From NCBI GenBank assembly GCA_009693225.1, contig SHXP01000015.1, positions 1-19,110 on the forward strand: DNA of 19,110 bases, given 5' to 3'. Each line of letters opens with the position of its first letter. The stretch's first letter is position 1. Below the pieces are notes generated by a model. It searched no databases. It saw nothing but the letters and a program-made list of their open reading frames with translations, and had not been told where the DNA came from. This DNA is from Limnohabitans sp. GTDB lineage: Bacteria > Pseudomonadota > Gammaproteobacteria > Burkholderiales > Burkholderiaceae_C. The position numbers and the translations under genes are program-made. Shown piece after piece: positions 1-6,626 of this stretch.

Positions 1-2
1 CC

Positions 3-173
3 CCGCCGGGGCCCGTGCGCTTGACTGAGCAGAAAATCGCGTTTGCAGACTTACTTCCGCCCATCTTGCCGCCGCGCCACTTGGCCGGGCTGCCGCCCGT
101 AACCCGGCTAAAGCGTCTGAAACACCCGCGCCTGCAATTCGACAAAGGCCTGCAAGTCGACCAGCTGGCCTGA
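3..173 (+). CDS. unidentified C-terminal fragment of an open frame running off the left edge
   Basis: The frame beginning at base 3 stays open for 56 codons and stops at TGA 171-173, only 6 bases before the end of the convergent tal gene. The fragment is rich in Pro and Leu early on (a stretch with LLPPILPPRHLAGLPP) and ends in a basic segment finishing with QVDQLA. I do not recognise a family. An open frame of this length in GC-rich DNA can arise by chance. The opposite strand also shows short open stretches but no convincing start. Either a real gene enters from the left or this is non-coding DNA; the window cannot decide. Confidence 0.3.
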   Translation, partial: PPGPVRLTEQKIAFADLLPPILPPRHLAGLPPVTRLKRLKHPRLQFDKGLQVDQLA

Positions 174-179
174 AAAGGC

Positions 180-1127
180 TCAGGCTGTAAGCAACAGCTT
201 CTCGAGTTTGAGCGCATCGGCACAAAACGCGCGTATACCCTCAGACAATTTATCACCGGCCATGGCGTCTTCGTTCATGGCAAACCGGAATTGCGCCTGA
301 TTCATATGTACCGCCGGCACATCCATCTGCCTGGCCAGGTCTGCGCTCAAAAACTGCTGCACCGGGGCCTCACCGGCTTGCAGTTGGGCCAGCAAGTCGG
401 GACTGATGGTCAGCAAATCGCAACCTACCAGCGCAATGATCTGCCCGGTATTGCGGAAACTCGCGCCCATCACTTCGGTCGCGATGCCGTGTTTTTTGTA
501 ATGGTTGTAAATGCGGCGCACGCTTTGCACACCGGGATCGTTGGCACCGGCGTTGGCGGCCTCGACCCATTGGGCTCCGGCGGTTTTTTTGTACCAGTCG
601 TAAATGCGCCCGACAAACGGCGAAATCAATTTCACACCGGCGTCGCCGCAGGCCACGGCCTGGGCAAACGAGAACAACAGCGTCAGATTAGTATGTATGC
701 CTTCGCGCTCAAGTTGCGCAGCGGCCTGGATGCCTTCCCAGGTGGAAGCGATTTTGATCAGCACCCTCGCCTTGTCTATGCCTTGCACCTGGTACAGCCC
801 GATGATGCGCTGCGCACGCGCCACGGTCGCGGCGGTGTCAAAGCTCAGACACGCATCGACTTCGGTGGAGACGCGCCCGGGGATCAGCGCCAGAATGCTG
901 CAACCGAAACGCACCAGCAAATGGTCCATGACTTCATCCTGCGGCGCGCCGGCAAGCTGCGCCAGCGTGTCCTGCAACAACTGCTGATAGGCCGGCATTT
1001 GCACAGCCTTGAGGATCAGCGACGGGTTGGTGGTCGCGTCCTGCGGCTGAAAGCGGCTGATCTGCTGAAAATCGCCGGTGTCGGCCACGACCGTGGTGTA
1101 AAGCTTCAAGGCATCGAGTTGGTGCAT
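180..1127 (-). CDS. tal: transaldolase (Tal, class I aldolase)
   Basis: Transaldolase transfers a dihydroxyacetone unit between sedoheptulose-7-phosphate and glyceraldehyde-3-phosphate in the cytosolic non-oxidative pentose phosphate pathway. The 315-residue length matches the TalA/TalB subfamily (about 315-317). Seen in the sequence: YTTVVADTGD at residues 10-19, holding the expected catalytic Asp16; DATTNPSLI at 30-38; STEVDACLSFD at 87-97, with catalytic Glu89; and RVLIKIASTWEG at 121-132, where Lys125 is the Schiff-base lysine. The later segment TNLTLLFSFAQA and the phosphate-binding-like region SPFVGRIYDWY also fit. It is divergent from the NDUFA9-like gene, with 74 bases between the two start codons. 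No strong ribosome-binding site is visible before the ATG. Coverage is complete and nothing looks broken. In this lineage it is often a stand-alone housekeeping gene. Confidence 0.97.
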   Translation of the reverse strand: MHQLDALKLYTTVVADTGDFQQISRFQPQDATTNPSLILKAVQMPAYQQLLQDTLAQLAGAPQDEVMDHLLVRFGCSILALIPGRVSTEVDACLSFDTAATVARAQRIIGLYQVQGIDKARVLIKIASTWEGIQAAAQLEREGIHTNLTLLFSFAQAVACGDAGVKLISPFVGRIYDWYKKTAGAQWVEAANAGANDPGVQSVRRIYNHYKKHGIATEVMGASFRNTGQIIALVGCDLLTISPDLLAQLQAGEAPVQQFLSADLARQMDVPAVHMNQAQFRFAMNEDAMAGDKLSEGIRAFCADALKLEKLLLTA

Positions 1128-1201
1128 TCCCGTATTATCGCTACCAGGTATTTATGCAGCCGCCAGCCATTCGCAGCAGCAATCAGGTTACAGTCCTGCC
1201 T

Positions 1202-2110
1202 ATGAAAAATGTTCTCGTTTTAGGTGGTACAGGTTTTGTCGGACGGCATGTCTGCGAGGCGCTCAACCGCGCCGGTATCTATATGACTGTAGCTACACGA
1301 AGGCTGCCGGCGCGTGCGGTGCAAATGCTGCCCTTTGTAACCGTGGTCCAGGCCGATGTGCACAACCCGCAAGCCCAGGCGGCGCTGGTACGGGGCCATG
1401 ACGCCGTAGTGAACCTGGTCGCCATTCTGCACGGCGACCAGGCGTCCTTTGACAAAGTGCATGTGCAACTGCCGCGCCAGATCGCGCACGCCTGTGTGCA
1501 AGCAGGGGTCAGACGCATGCTGCACGTCAGCGCGCTCGGTGCCGATCAGCAAGGCCCCTCGCTCTACCAGCGCAGCAAGGCGCAAGGCGAAGCCGCCTTG
1601 CATTCCGAGGTGGTACACGGCCTGCAACTGACGGTGCTGCGCCCGGGCGTCATCTTCGGCGAAGACGATGCCTTCATCAATCTGTTTGCACGTCCGCAAA
1701 GCATCGCCCCCTTTGTGCCGCTGACCGGTGCGCATACCCGCTTTCAACCGGTGTGGGTACAGGACGTGGCCCAGGCTGTGGTGTATGCCTTGCAACACCG
1801 CGACACCATAGGACATGTGTATGAGTTGGCCGGCCCGCAAATTTTCACGCTGAAAGAACTGGTGCAGCACGCGGGTCGCTGGGCCGGTTATGCGCGGCCG
1901 GTGTTTGCATTGCCCGAGGCCATGGCTTATTTGCAGGCGCTGGTGATGGAGATGCTGCCCGGTCCGCCGTTGATGAGCCGCGACAACCTGGCTTCCATGC
2001 AGGTCGACAATATTGCCGCTGGTGAATTACCCGGCTTGCCCAGGCTGGGTGTGGCGGCCGCCGCCAGACTCGACAGCGTGTTCCCCTTGCTGGCATCCAG
2101 TCACAGATAA
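1202..2110 (+). CDS. NDUFA9-like atypical SDR (complex I NDUFA9 subunit family protein)
   Basis: This is a 302-residue NAD(P)-binding protein of the atypical short-chain dehydrogenase group related to mitochondrial complex I subunit NDUFA9. The N-terminal Rossmann motif GGTGFVG lies at residues 8-14 and follows the beta strand KNVLVL. ATRR at 31-34 could favour NADP(H). Ser110 and Tyr122-x3-Lys126 (YQRSK) stand where SDR catalytic residues would be. LRPGVIFGEDD and an ELAGPQ segment further along are typical of this group. I chose the ATG at 1202 because the protein then begins directly at the first beta strand; an in-frame ATG at 1154 would add 16 unstructured residues. Bacterial members are often annotated as complex I or ubiquinone-related, but their reaction is not established. 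Gene family is confident, role is inferred. Confidence 0.88.
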   Translation: MKNVLVLGGTGFVGRHVCEALNRAGIYMTVATRRLPARAVQMLPFVTVVQADVHNPQAQAALVRGHDAVVNLVAILHGDQASFDKVHVQLPRQIAHACVQAGVRRMLHVSALGADQQGPSLYQRSKAQGEAALHSEVVHGLQLTVLRPGVIFGEDDAFINLFARPQSIAPFVPLTGAHTRFQPVWVQDVAQAVVYALQHRDTIGHVYELAGPQIFTLKELVQHAGRWAGYARPVFALPEAMAYLQALVMEMLPGPPLMSRDNLASMQVDNIAAGELPGLPRLGVAAAARLDSVFPLLASSHR

Positions 2111-2123
2111 ACCGTTGCTGCAC

Positions 2124-2175
2124 CGGTTTGTTTCTCACCGCGCTGCGCCTGCCGCGGGGTGCATACCGTTTTTTT
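2124..2175 (+). terminator. possible intrinsic terminator between the NDUFA9-like gene and the amidohydrolase
   Basis: CGGT (2124-2127) can pair with ACCG (2165-2168), enclosing CCGCG (2138-2142) paired with CGCGG (2153-2157). A run of seven T residues (2169-2175) follows at once. The stem is interrupted and may be weak. The T run sits just before the ribosome-binding site of the next gene, so it could instead be leader sequence. Partial read-through or no termination at all are both possible. Confidence 0.25.
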
Positions 2176-2180
2176 GAGGA
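2176..2180 (+). promoter_or_regulatory. ribosome-binding site of the amidohydrolase gene
   Basis: GAGGA sits six bases before the ATG at 2187. It fixes the start that includes the signal-like N-terminus, which matters because the lipoprotein reading depends on it. Confidence 0.65.
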
Positions 2181-2186
2181 AATGTC

Positions 2187-3059
2187 ATGGCGTTCATAAC
2201 CGGCCCGGCGGCTGTCTTCAAAAGCATCAGTGTGGCGGCACTGCTGAGCGCATGTGTGGCAATTGCCCGCGAACCCTTGCTGCTGTTCGATGCCCATGTG
2301 CATTTCAGCGCAGGCGCCACCTCGGCCTACACACCTGAAGCGGCACTGAAAATTCTGGACAATGCCGGCATAGGCACGGCCATTGTCTCGAGCACACCCA
2401 ACGACGGCACTTTGCTGCTGCACGCCGCTTATCCGCAGCGCTTCATACCGTTTGTACGGCCTTACCGCAAAACCCGCGACCTATCAAGCTGGGGCGAGGA
2501 GCGCCACAGCTGGTACAAAGACCCGGACACGCTGCCTTTTCTGGAAAAAGAACTGGCACGCGGCATCTACCACGGCATCGGTGAATTTCATGTCGACGGC
2601 CACGAGATCGACACGCCGGTGATGCGCGGCCTTGCCGCTTTGGCGATCAAGCACGGCTTATGGCTGATGGCGCATTCAGATGCCTCAGCCATCGAGCAGT
2701 TGGTCGGTTTCGCGCCGGGCGCACGCATACTCTGGGCCCACACCGGCATGGTCGAGCCTGCGGCCAAAGTAGCCGAATTGCTCGAGCGTTATCCGCGTTT
2801 GTACGGCGAGTTGTCCTACCGCTCGGGTGTGGGCAATGGTTTGTCCGAGGAATGGCGGGCACTGCTGCTGCGTTTCCCAGACCGTTTTGTGTACGGTTCT
2901 GACACCTGGATACCCTCGCGCTGGAGCCAGGTCGATAACCTGACGCGCGAGGCGCAGGACTGGCTTGCCACGCTGCCGCCTGAGGTGGCGCAAGGGATTG
3001 CTTACCGCAACGCGCAGCGCTTGTTCGGCCCACCGGGTTCTGTCGCTCGCGTGCAATGA
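2187..3059 (+). CDS. amidohydrolase-family metal-dependent hydrolase with possible lipoprotein signal
   Basis: This 290-residue protein has the TIM-barrel amidohydrolase layout. The HxH metal motif is DAHVHF (His37, His39). Glu133 in GEFHVDGH, His163 in MAHSD, His185 in WAHTGM and Asp239 in YGSDTW are the likely remaining metal or catalytic positions. The family hydrolyses or decarboxylates small cyclic or carboxylic substrates; the substrate here is unknown. The N-terminus has one Lys (residue 12), a short hydrophobic stretch and LLSAC ending at Cys23. This resembles a lipobox, so the enzyme may be exported and lipid-anchored, although the hydrophobic core is short. GAGGA at 2176-2180, six bases before the ATG, supports this start. 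It follows the NDUFA9-like gene by 76 bases and converges on the dehalogenase-like gene, leaving 51 bases between stops. Confidence 0.85.
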   Translation: MAFITGPAAVFKSISVAALLSACVAIAREPLLLFDAHVHFSAGATSAYTPEAALKILDNAGIGTAIVSSTPNDGTLLLHAAYPQRFIPFVRPYRKTRDLSSWGEERHSWYKDPDTLPFLEKELARGIYHGIGEFHVDGHEIDTPVMRGLAALAIKHGLWLMAHSDASAIEQLVGFAPGARILWAHTGMVEPAAKVAELLERYPRLYGELSYRSGVGNGLSEEWRALLLRFPDRFVYGSDTWIPSRWSQVDNLTREAQDWLATLPPEVAQGIAYRNAQRLFGPPGSVARVQ

Positions 3060-3110
3060 ATCAGCCCGGGCAATAGGCTCACCTCCGGGTGATGCTCGTC
3101 ACAGACGGGC

Positions 3111-3998
3111 TCACAGGGGATAACGGCTGATAAAGCCTTGTATCTCTTTGAGCGTTTCCTGCGGTTTTTCTTCAGGGATAAAGTGACCGCATTGGATGGC
3201 CTTGCCGCGCACATCGGTGGCCACTTCGCGCCAGTCGGCCAGGCAATCGAAGAGGCGTTCAATCACGCCGTGTTTGCCCCACAAAACCAGCAAGGGCATC
3301 TTCAGCTTGCGGCGCTTGTCCAGGCGATCATGTTGCAAATCGATGGTGCCGGCGGCCCGGTAGTCTTCGCAGCCGGCGTGAACAGCCTTGGGGTCGCGGT
3401 AGACCCTCACATATTCAGCCAGCGCCTCTTTGGAGAAGGCTGACAAGTCCGGCTTTGATCGCCCGACCATGCCCAGCACGTTGAAAGGCACCAAGCCTTG
3501 CAGCATCTTCTCCGGCAGCGGTGCCGGTTGCAGCATCTGGAACCAGTGGTAGTAGGCGGTGGCGAATTGCATGTCCGTGCTCTCGAACATTTTCAAGGTC
3601 GGCGAAATGTCCAGCAAGGTCAATGTCTGCACCCGCTCGCCATGGTCTTTGGCGAGCCGGTGCGAAACGCGTGCGCCCCGGTCGTGCCCGACCAGATGAA
3701 AGCACTCGTGGCCCAGCTTGGCCATGACTCCCACCATGTCCTGCGCCATGGCGCGCTTGGAGTAATTGGAATGGTCGGGCAGCCCCTTGGGTTTGGACGA
3801 GCCGCCGTAACCGCGCAAATCAGCGCACACCACGGTGTAATGCCGGGCAAGCTCGGGCGCGATCTTGTGCCAGCAGGCCATGGTTTGCGGATAACCGTGC
3901 AACAACAGCACAGGCTCACCCTGACCGGCGTAGACAGTATTGATCACGGCAGAACCGGTACGTATGCGCTTGTGTGTAAAACCGGGAAATAGGGTCAT
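3111..3998 (-). CDS. alpha/beta hydrolase, fluoroacetate/haloacetate dehalogenase-like
   Basis: This 295-residue alpha/beta-hydrolase matches the haloacetate dehalogenase branch, in which an Asp nucleophile displaces halide from a 2-haloacetate and the ester is then hydrolysed by water activated by His. Visible signature: oxyanion motif LLLHGYPQT at 31-39; nucleophile elbow VGHDRGAR at 103-110, with Asp106 as nucleophile and Arg107 and Arg110 in the positions that bind the substrate carboxylate; Asp130 as the likely acid; YHWF with His151 and Trp152, and Tyr213 in CEDYRA, equivalent to the halide-binding trio; and His272 in CGHFIPEE. From memory these correspond to Asp110, Arg111, Arg114, Asp134, His155, Trp156, Tyr219 and His280 of the Rhodopseudomonas palustris enzyme. 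No transporter or second halo-acid gene lies beside it, so the natural substrate could differ. A promoter could lie in 3999-4171. Confidence 0.85.
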   Translation of the reverse strand: MTLFPGFTHKRIRTGSAVINTVYAGQGEPVLLLHGYPQTMACWHKIAPELARHYTVVCADLRGYGGSSKPKGLPDHSNYSKRAMAQDMVGVMAKLGHECFHLVGHDRGARVSHRLAKDHGERVQTLTLLDISPTLKMFESTDMQFATAYYHWFQMLQPAPLPEKMLQGLVPFNVLGMVGRSKPDLSAFSKEALAEYVRVYRDPKAVHAGCEDYRAAGTIDLQHDRLDKRRKLKMPLLVLWGKHGVIERLFDCLADWREVATDVRGKAIQCGHFIPEEKPQETLKEIQGFISRYPL

Positions 3999-4049
3999 GG
4001 GATATCCAGTGAAAACAGCGGATGGCCTAAGAGGTTTGTGCCGGTGAAA

Positions 4050-4055
4050 ATTTTA
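4050..4055 (-). promoter_or_regulatory. weak candidate -10 element for the dehalogenase-like gene
   Basis: On the minus strand these bases read TAAAAT, about 50 bases before the ATG at 3998, inside an AT-rich patch of an otherwise GC-rich intergenic stretch. I see no good -35 element at the usual spacing. An activator-dependent promoter or a chance match are both possible. Confidence 0.2.
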
Positions 4056-4069
4056 TGCCACCGCCACGC

Positions 4070-4097
4070 AGCCTGATTGCCGCAGGCTCTCAATCAG
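4070..4097. repeat. two overlapping, mutually exclusive inverted repeats
   Basis: AGCCTG (4070-4075) pairs with CAGGCT (4083-4088). CTGATTG (4073-4079) pairs with CAATCAG (4091-4097). The left arms share CTG, so only one hairpin can form at a time. They lie in the 173-base gap between the broken PP-loop gene and the dehalogenase-like gene, upstream of the latter. An operator-like or RNA-switching role is possible but unsupported. No clear U-run follows on the minus strand. Confidence 0.3.
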
Positions 4098-4171
4098 AAT
4101 GCGGTTCTTTCTTAGTTGCACCTTGCCTGCCGGGCGGCGGTTGAAGGGCTGTTGACGTTTCAGCCCTGCTG

Positions 4172-4826
4172 TCAAATATCCAGCAGGTCAAAGTGGTAGG
4201 TCAGTCTACCCAGCACCGGCAATGACACACTGGTTTTCAAGCCCAGGCTTTTGAAAGCCACCGGGTGGGAGAAATTCGGGCCGCCATACACAAAAGTGTG
4301 GAACTCACCGTTCTCGCCGCAGGCGTCCACACCCGGCGGCAGTCTGTCAATGTAAGCCAGGTCAAATTCCCGGCCGACGAAGGAAGCATCCAGAAAACGC
4401 GCATCCACACAGACCACGCGCGCTTTGAATCCGGCCGCCAGGAATTCGTGCGCCAGCGTCAAACGGTTTTCCTTCCACAAAGGCAGTTGTACGTGCATGC
4501 GCTGGCCGGCACACACTTTTTCCTCCCGGTCACGGTGCGCCTGCAAATCGATATCGCCGAACACCACTTCGCGCGCATCACGCGCATAGGCGGCCTGCAA
4601 AGACTGGATGAACTTCGATTCGTAGTCTGTCCAGCCTGAACTGAAAAAACTGCACGGCACACCCAAGGCCTGGGCCTGCAACAAGGCGCGGCTGACACCG
4701 TGCGTGCGCCTTCAGGCCGGTTTCGTCCAGCGCCGACAGCAACCCGCTGACCTGTCGGTCTGCCTGGGAGCGATACAAAGCCAGGCATGCGTCCTTGCCG
4801 CCGCTCCAACTGACAATCGAAGACAT
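4172..4826 (-). pseudogene. frameshifted DUF71/Dph6-like PP-loop ATPase
   Basis: The gene encodes an adenine-nucleotide alpha-hydrolase of the DUF71 (Dph6/diphthine-ammonia ligase-like) family, split over two frames. The first 39 residues from ATG 4826 contain the PP-loop SWSGGKDACLALY (Ser8 to Asp12) and end at DETGLK. The rest continues one frame over, from Arg at 4706-4708 (RTHGVSRALLQAQALG) through GENGEFHTFVYGG to the stop at 4172. Read without correction, the first frame runs on into unrelated sequence and stops at 4578 (82 residues). In the second frame a TGA (4712-4714) lies just upstream of the junction. Loss of two bases in a GC-repeat gives the family-like spacing ETGLKARTHG and a 218-residue protein; a one-base insertion or a GCAC duplication are alternatives. 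GGAGGAG lies 10 bases before the ATG. In bacteria the substrate of this family is generally unknown. Sequencing error is possible. Confidence 0.85.
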
Positions 4827-4836
4827 AAGATAAAAA

Positions 4837-4843
4837 CTCCTCC
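4837..4843 (-). promoter_or_regulatory. strong ribosome-binding site of the frameshifted PP-loop gene
   Basis: On the minus strand this reads GGAGGAG, 10 bases before ATG 4826. It selects the start right before the PP-loop over the in-frame ATG at 4868. A well-kept initiation signal suggests that the break in the gene is recent or an error of assembly. Confidence 0.65.
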
Positions 4844-4927
4844 GCAATGAAATGGCCTGAACAATCATAAAGGCTTACTTCGCCGGCTGCGGTATTTATT
4901 AACATGACAAACTGCTTGTATTTAATT

Positions 4928-4935
4928 GGAAAGAG
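4928..4935 (+). promoter_or_regulatory. ribosome-binding site of the CMD-family gene
   Basis: GGAAAGAG sits four bases before ATG 4940. It supports that start over an in-frame ATG at 4904, which has no such signal. Confidence 0.6.
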
Positions 4936-4939
4936 ACGC

Positions 4940-5347
4940 ATGAGTACCCTCAAAGCCATAGACCAGCCCGAAGACAACCCGCGCGTCAAAGCCGTGTTTG
5001 ACGATATCCGACAAACCCGCAACAGCGATTTCATCAACCACATGTGGACTTACCTGGCTTTCGACCCGGAATTGCTGGAGAACACCTGGCGCGAGGTCAA
5101 GGCGGTCATGGCCACACCGTCGGCGCTGGACCCGTTGACCAAGGAATTGATTTACATCGCTGTGTCGGTCACCAATGCCTGCGCCTATTGCGTACATTCG
5201 CACACAGCCGCGGCCAAAGCCAAGGGCATGACATCCGCCCAGCACGCGGATCTTCTGCGGGTGATTGCGCTGGCGGGTAAAACCAATCAACTTGCCAATG
5301 CCATGCAAATGCCGGTGGACAAAGTGTTCAATGCAGACGCGGGATAG
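4940..5347 (+). CDS. carboxymuconolactone decarboxylase (CMD/AhpD-like) family protein
   Basis: This 135-residue all-helical protein carries the CMD-family active-site pattern C-x2-C-x3-H: Cys81, Cys84 and His88 in CAYCVHSH. In AhpD-type members these residues relay thiol-disulfide exchange in peroxide detoxification; in others they serve decarboxylation. The short length and single domain fit the peroxidase-associated or uncharacterised branch rather than the true aromatic-pathway PcaC, and no protocatechuate genes are nearby. The ATG at 4940 is preferred because it has a ribosome-binding site. The gene is divergent from the broken PP-loop gene (113 bases between starts) and ends three bases before cca, so the two plus-strand genes are probably cotranscribed. 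The biological partner is not evident. Confidence 0.85.
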   Translation: MSTLKAIDQPEDNPRVKAVFDDIRQTRNSDFINHMWTYLAFDPELLENTWREVKAVMATPSALDPLTKELIYIAVSVTNACAYCVHSHTAAAKAKGMTSAQHADLLRVIALAGKTNQLANAMQMPVDKVFNADAG

Positions 5348-5350
5348 GCC

Positions 5351-6592
5351 TTGAAAACCTATCTCGTCGGCGGCGCAGTGCGCGATGCTTTGCTGGGCAT
5401 CAGCGGATCTGACCGCGACTGGGTGGTCGTCGGCAGCACTGCAGAGGCCATGGTCAAAGCGGGTTACACGCCGGTGGGTAAGGACTTTCCGGTCTTTTTG
5501 CACCCGCAGACGCAAGAGGAATACGCGCTGGCGCGCACCGAGCGCAAGACCGCGCCGGGCTACAAAGGCTTTGTCGTGCACGCCTCGCCTGAGGTGACGC
5601 TGGAAGAAGACCTGGCGCGGCGCGACCTTAGCATCAACGCCATCGCCCGGGCCGATGACGGCACGCTGATCGACCCCTATGGCGGACAACTGGACATACA
5701 GCACAAAGTGCTGCGCCATGTCACCGCTGCGTTTCGCGAAGACCCGGTGCGCATTCTGCGGGTGGCGCGTTTTGCGGCGCGTTTCCCTGATTTTTCAGTC
5801 GCGCCGGCAACGCTTGCGCTGATGCAGGACATGGTCACCGCCGGGGAAGTGAATGCACTGGTCAGTGAGCGCGTCTGGCAGGAATTGTCCAAGGGCTTGA
5901 TGGCGGCACGGCCTTCGCGCATGTTGCAGGTCTTTCGCGACTGCGGTGCGTTGAAAATGTTGTTGCCTGAGGTCGACCGTTTGTACGGTGTGCCGCAACC
6001 GCCCGAGCACCACCCGGAAATCGACACCAGCGTGCACCTGGAGATGGTGCTGGACCAGGCCGCTCAGGTGAATGCGCCGCTGGACGTGCGTTTTGCCGCG
6101 CTCTGCCACGACCTGGGCAAAGGCACGGCGGCCGCCGACGAACTGCCGCGTCACATCGGGCACGAGGAACGCAGCGTCAAACTGTTGCGCGGCCTGTGCG
6201 AGCGCTGGCGGGTTCCGGTCCATTGCCGCGAACTCGCCGAGGTGGTGGCGCGCGAACACGGCCATGTGCATGCGTCCCAGTCATTGGGCGCAGAGGCTGT
6301 CTTGCGTCTGTTGGGAAGGTGCGATGCGCTGCGCCGCCCGGATCGTTTTGCGCTGGTGCTACAAGCCTGTGAATGCGATGCACGCGGCCGCCTGGGTTTG
6401 CAGGACCGTGACTACCCGCAATCAGCGCGTTTGCAAGCCCTGTTGAGCGCAGCGCTGTCGATTGACTCGGCGAAGATTTCTGTGCAAGCCATGCAGCAGG
6501 GACTCAGCGGCATGGACCTAGGCAAACGCATAGACCACGCCAGGGTCAAAGCCATCGCACAGCAGATGGCGACGGATACTGCCGGCGGCTGA
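5351..6592 (+). CDS. cca: CCA-adding tRNA nucleotidyltransferase with HD phosphohydrolase domain
   Basis: This 413-residue enzyme adds or repairs the 3'-terminal CCA of tRNA in the cytosol. It has nearly the length of the E. coli multifunctional CCA protein (412). Visible features: nucleotidyltransferase motif LVGGAVRDALLG (residues 5-16); catalytic carboxylates Asp21 and Asp23 in SDRDWVVVGS; FPVFLHPQTQEEYALARTER; LARRDLSINAIA (88-99); and EDPVRILRVARFAARF (130-145). A C-terminal HD domain follows with His253-Asp254 in LCHDLGKG, which in the E. coli-type enzyme gives phosphatase and 2',3'-cyclic phosphodiesterase activity. The start is TTG at 5351, aligning with the usual MKxYLVGGAVRD beginning, three bases after the stop of the CMD-family gene. 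Translation may therefore depend on the upstream gene. It is complete and converges on the NodT-type gene. Confidence 0.97.
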   Translation: MKTYLVGGAVRDALLGISGSDRDWVVVGSTAEAMVKAGYTPVGKDFPVFLHPQTQEEYALARTERKTAPGYKGFVVHASPEVTLEEDLARRDLSINAIARADDGTLIDPYGGQLDIQHKVLRHVTAAFREDPVRILRVARFAARFPDFSVAPATLALMQDMVTAGEVNALVSERVWQELSKGLMAARPSRMLQVFRDCGALKMLLPEVDRLYGVPQPPEHHPEIDTSVHLEMVLDQAAQVNAPLDVRFAALCHDLGKGTAAADELPRHIGHEERSVKLLRGLCERWRVPVHCRELAEVVAREHGHVHASQSLGAEAVLRLLGRCDALRRPDRFALVLQACECDARGRLGLQDRDYPQSARLQALLSAALSIDSAKISVQAMQQGLSGMDLGKRIDHARVKAIAQQMATDTAGG

Positions 6593-6626
6593 TCAGTCAT
6601 ACGGGGATCAGGCTTGCCGCCGTGGC

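Noticed and set aside
1154..1201. 16-residue N-terminal extension of the NDUFA9-like protein
   Set aside because: The extension has no structure or conserved motif and the Rossmann strand begins directly after ATG 1202.
291..1205. 304-codon plus-strand open frame antisense to tal
   Set aside because: It lies wholly opposite a clearly assigned transaldolase, has unrealistic composition (many His, Gln, Arg) and no ribosome-binding site. Third-position GC bias explains it.
3063..3111. Stem AGCCCG (3063-3068) with CGGGCT (3106-3111), enclosing TCACC/GGTGA, as a shared terminator of two convergent genes
   Set aside because: The outer stem is short with a large loop and there is no T-run in either direction.
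4145..4167. AGGGCTG/CAGCCCT hairpin as terminator of the PP-loop gene
   Set aside because: A seven-pair stem without a U-run on the minus strand does not meet the pattern of an intrinsic terminator.
4172..4868. Two separate small genes (4172-4684 and 4578-4868) instead of one broken gene
   Set aside because: The parts contain complementary halves of one known family in the right order, and the second would need to begin inside a conserved helix at TTG.
4904..4939. 12-residue N-terminal extension of the CMD-family protein
   Set aside because: No ribosome-binding site before ATG 4904, whereas ATG 4940 has GGAAAGAG at good spacing.
6593..6626. Terminator between convergent cca and the NodT-type gene
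   Set aside because: Only a short CTGATCAG-like palindrome and imperfect GC repeats are visible, with no T-run.
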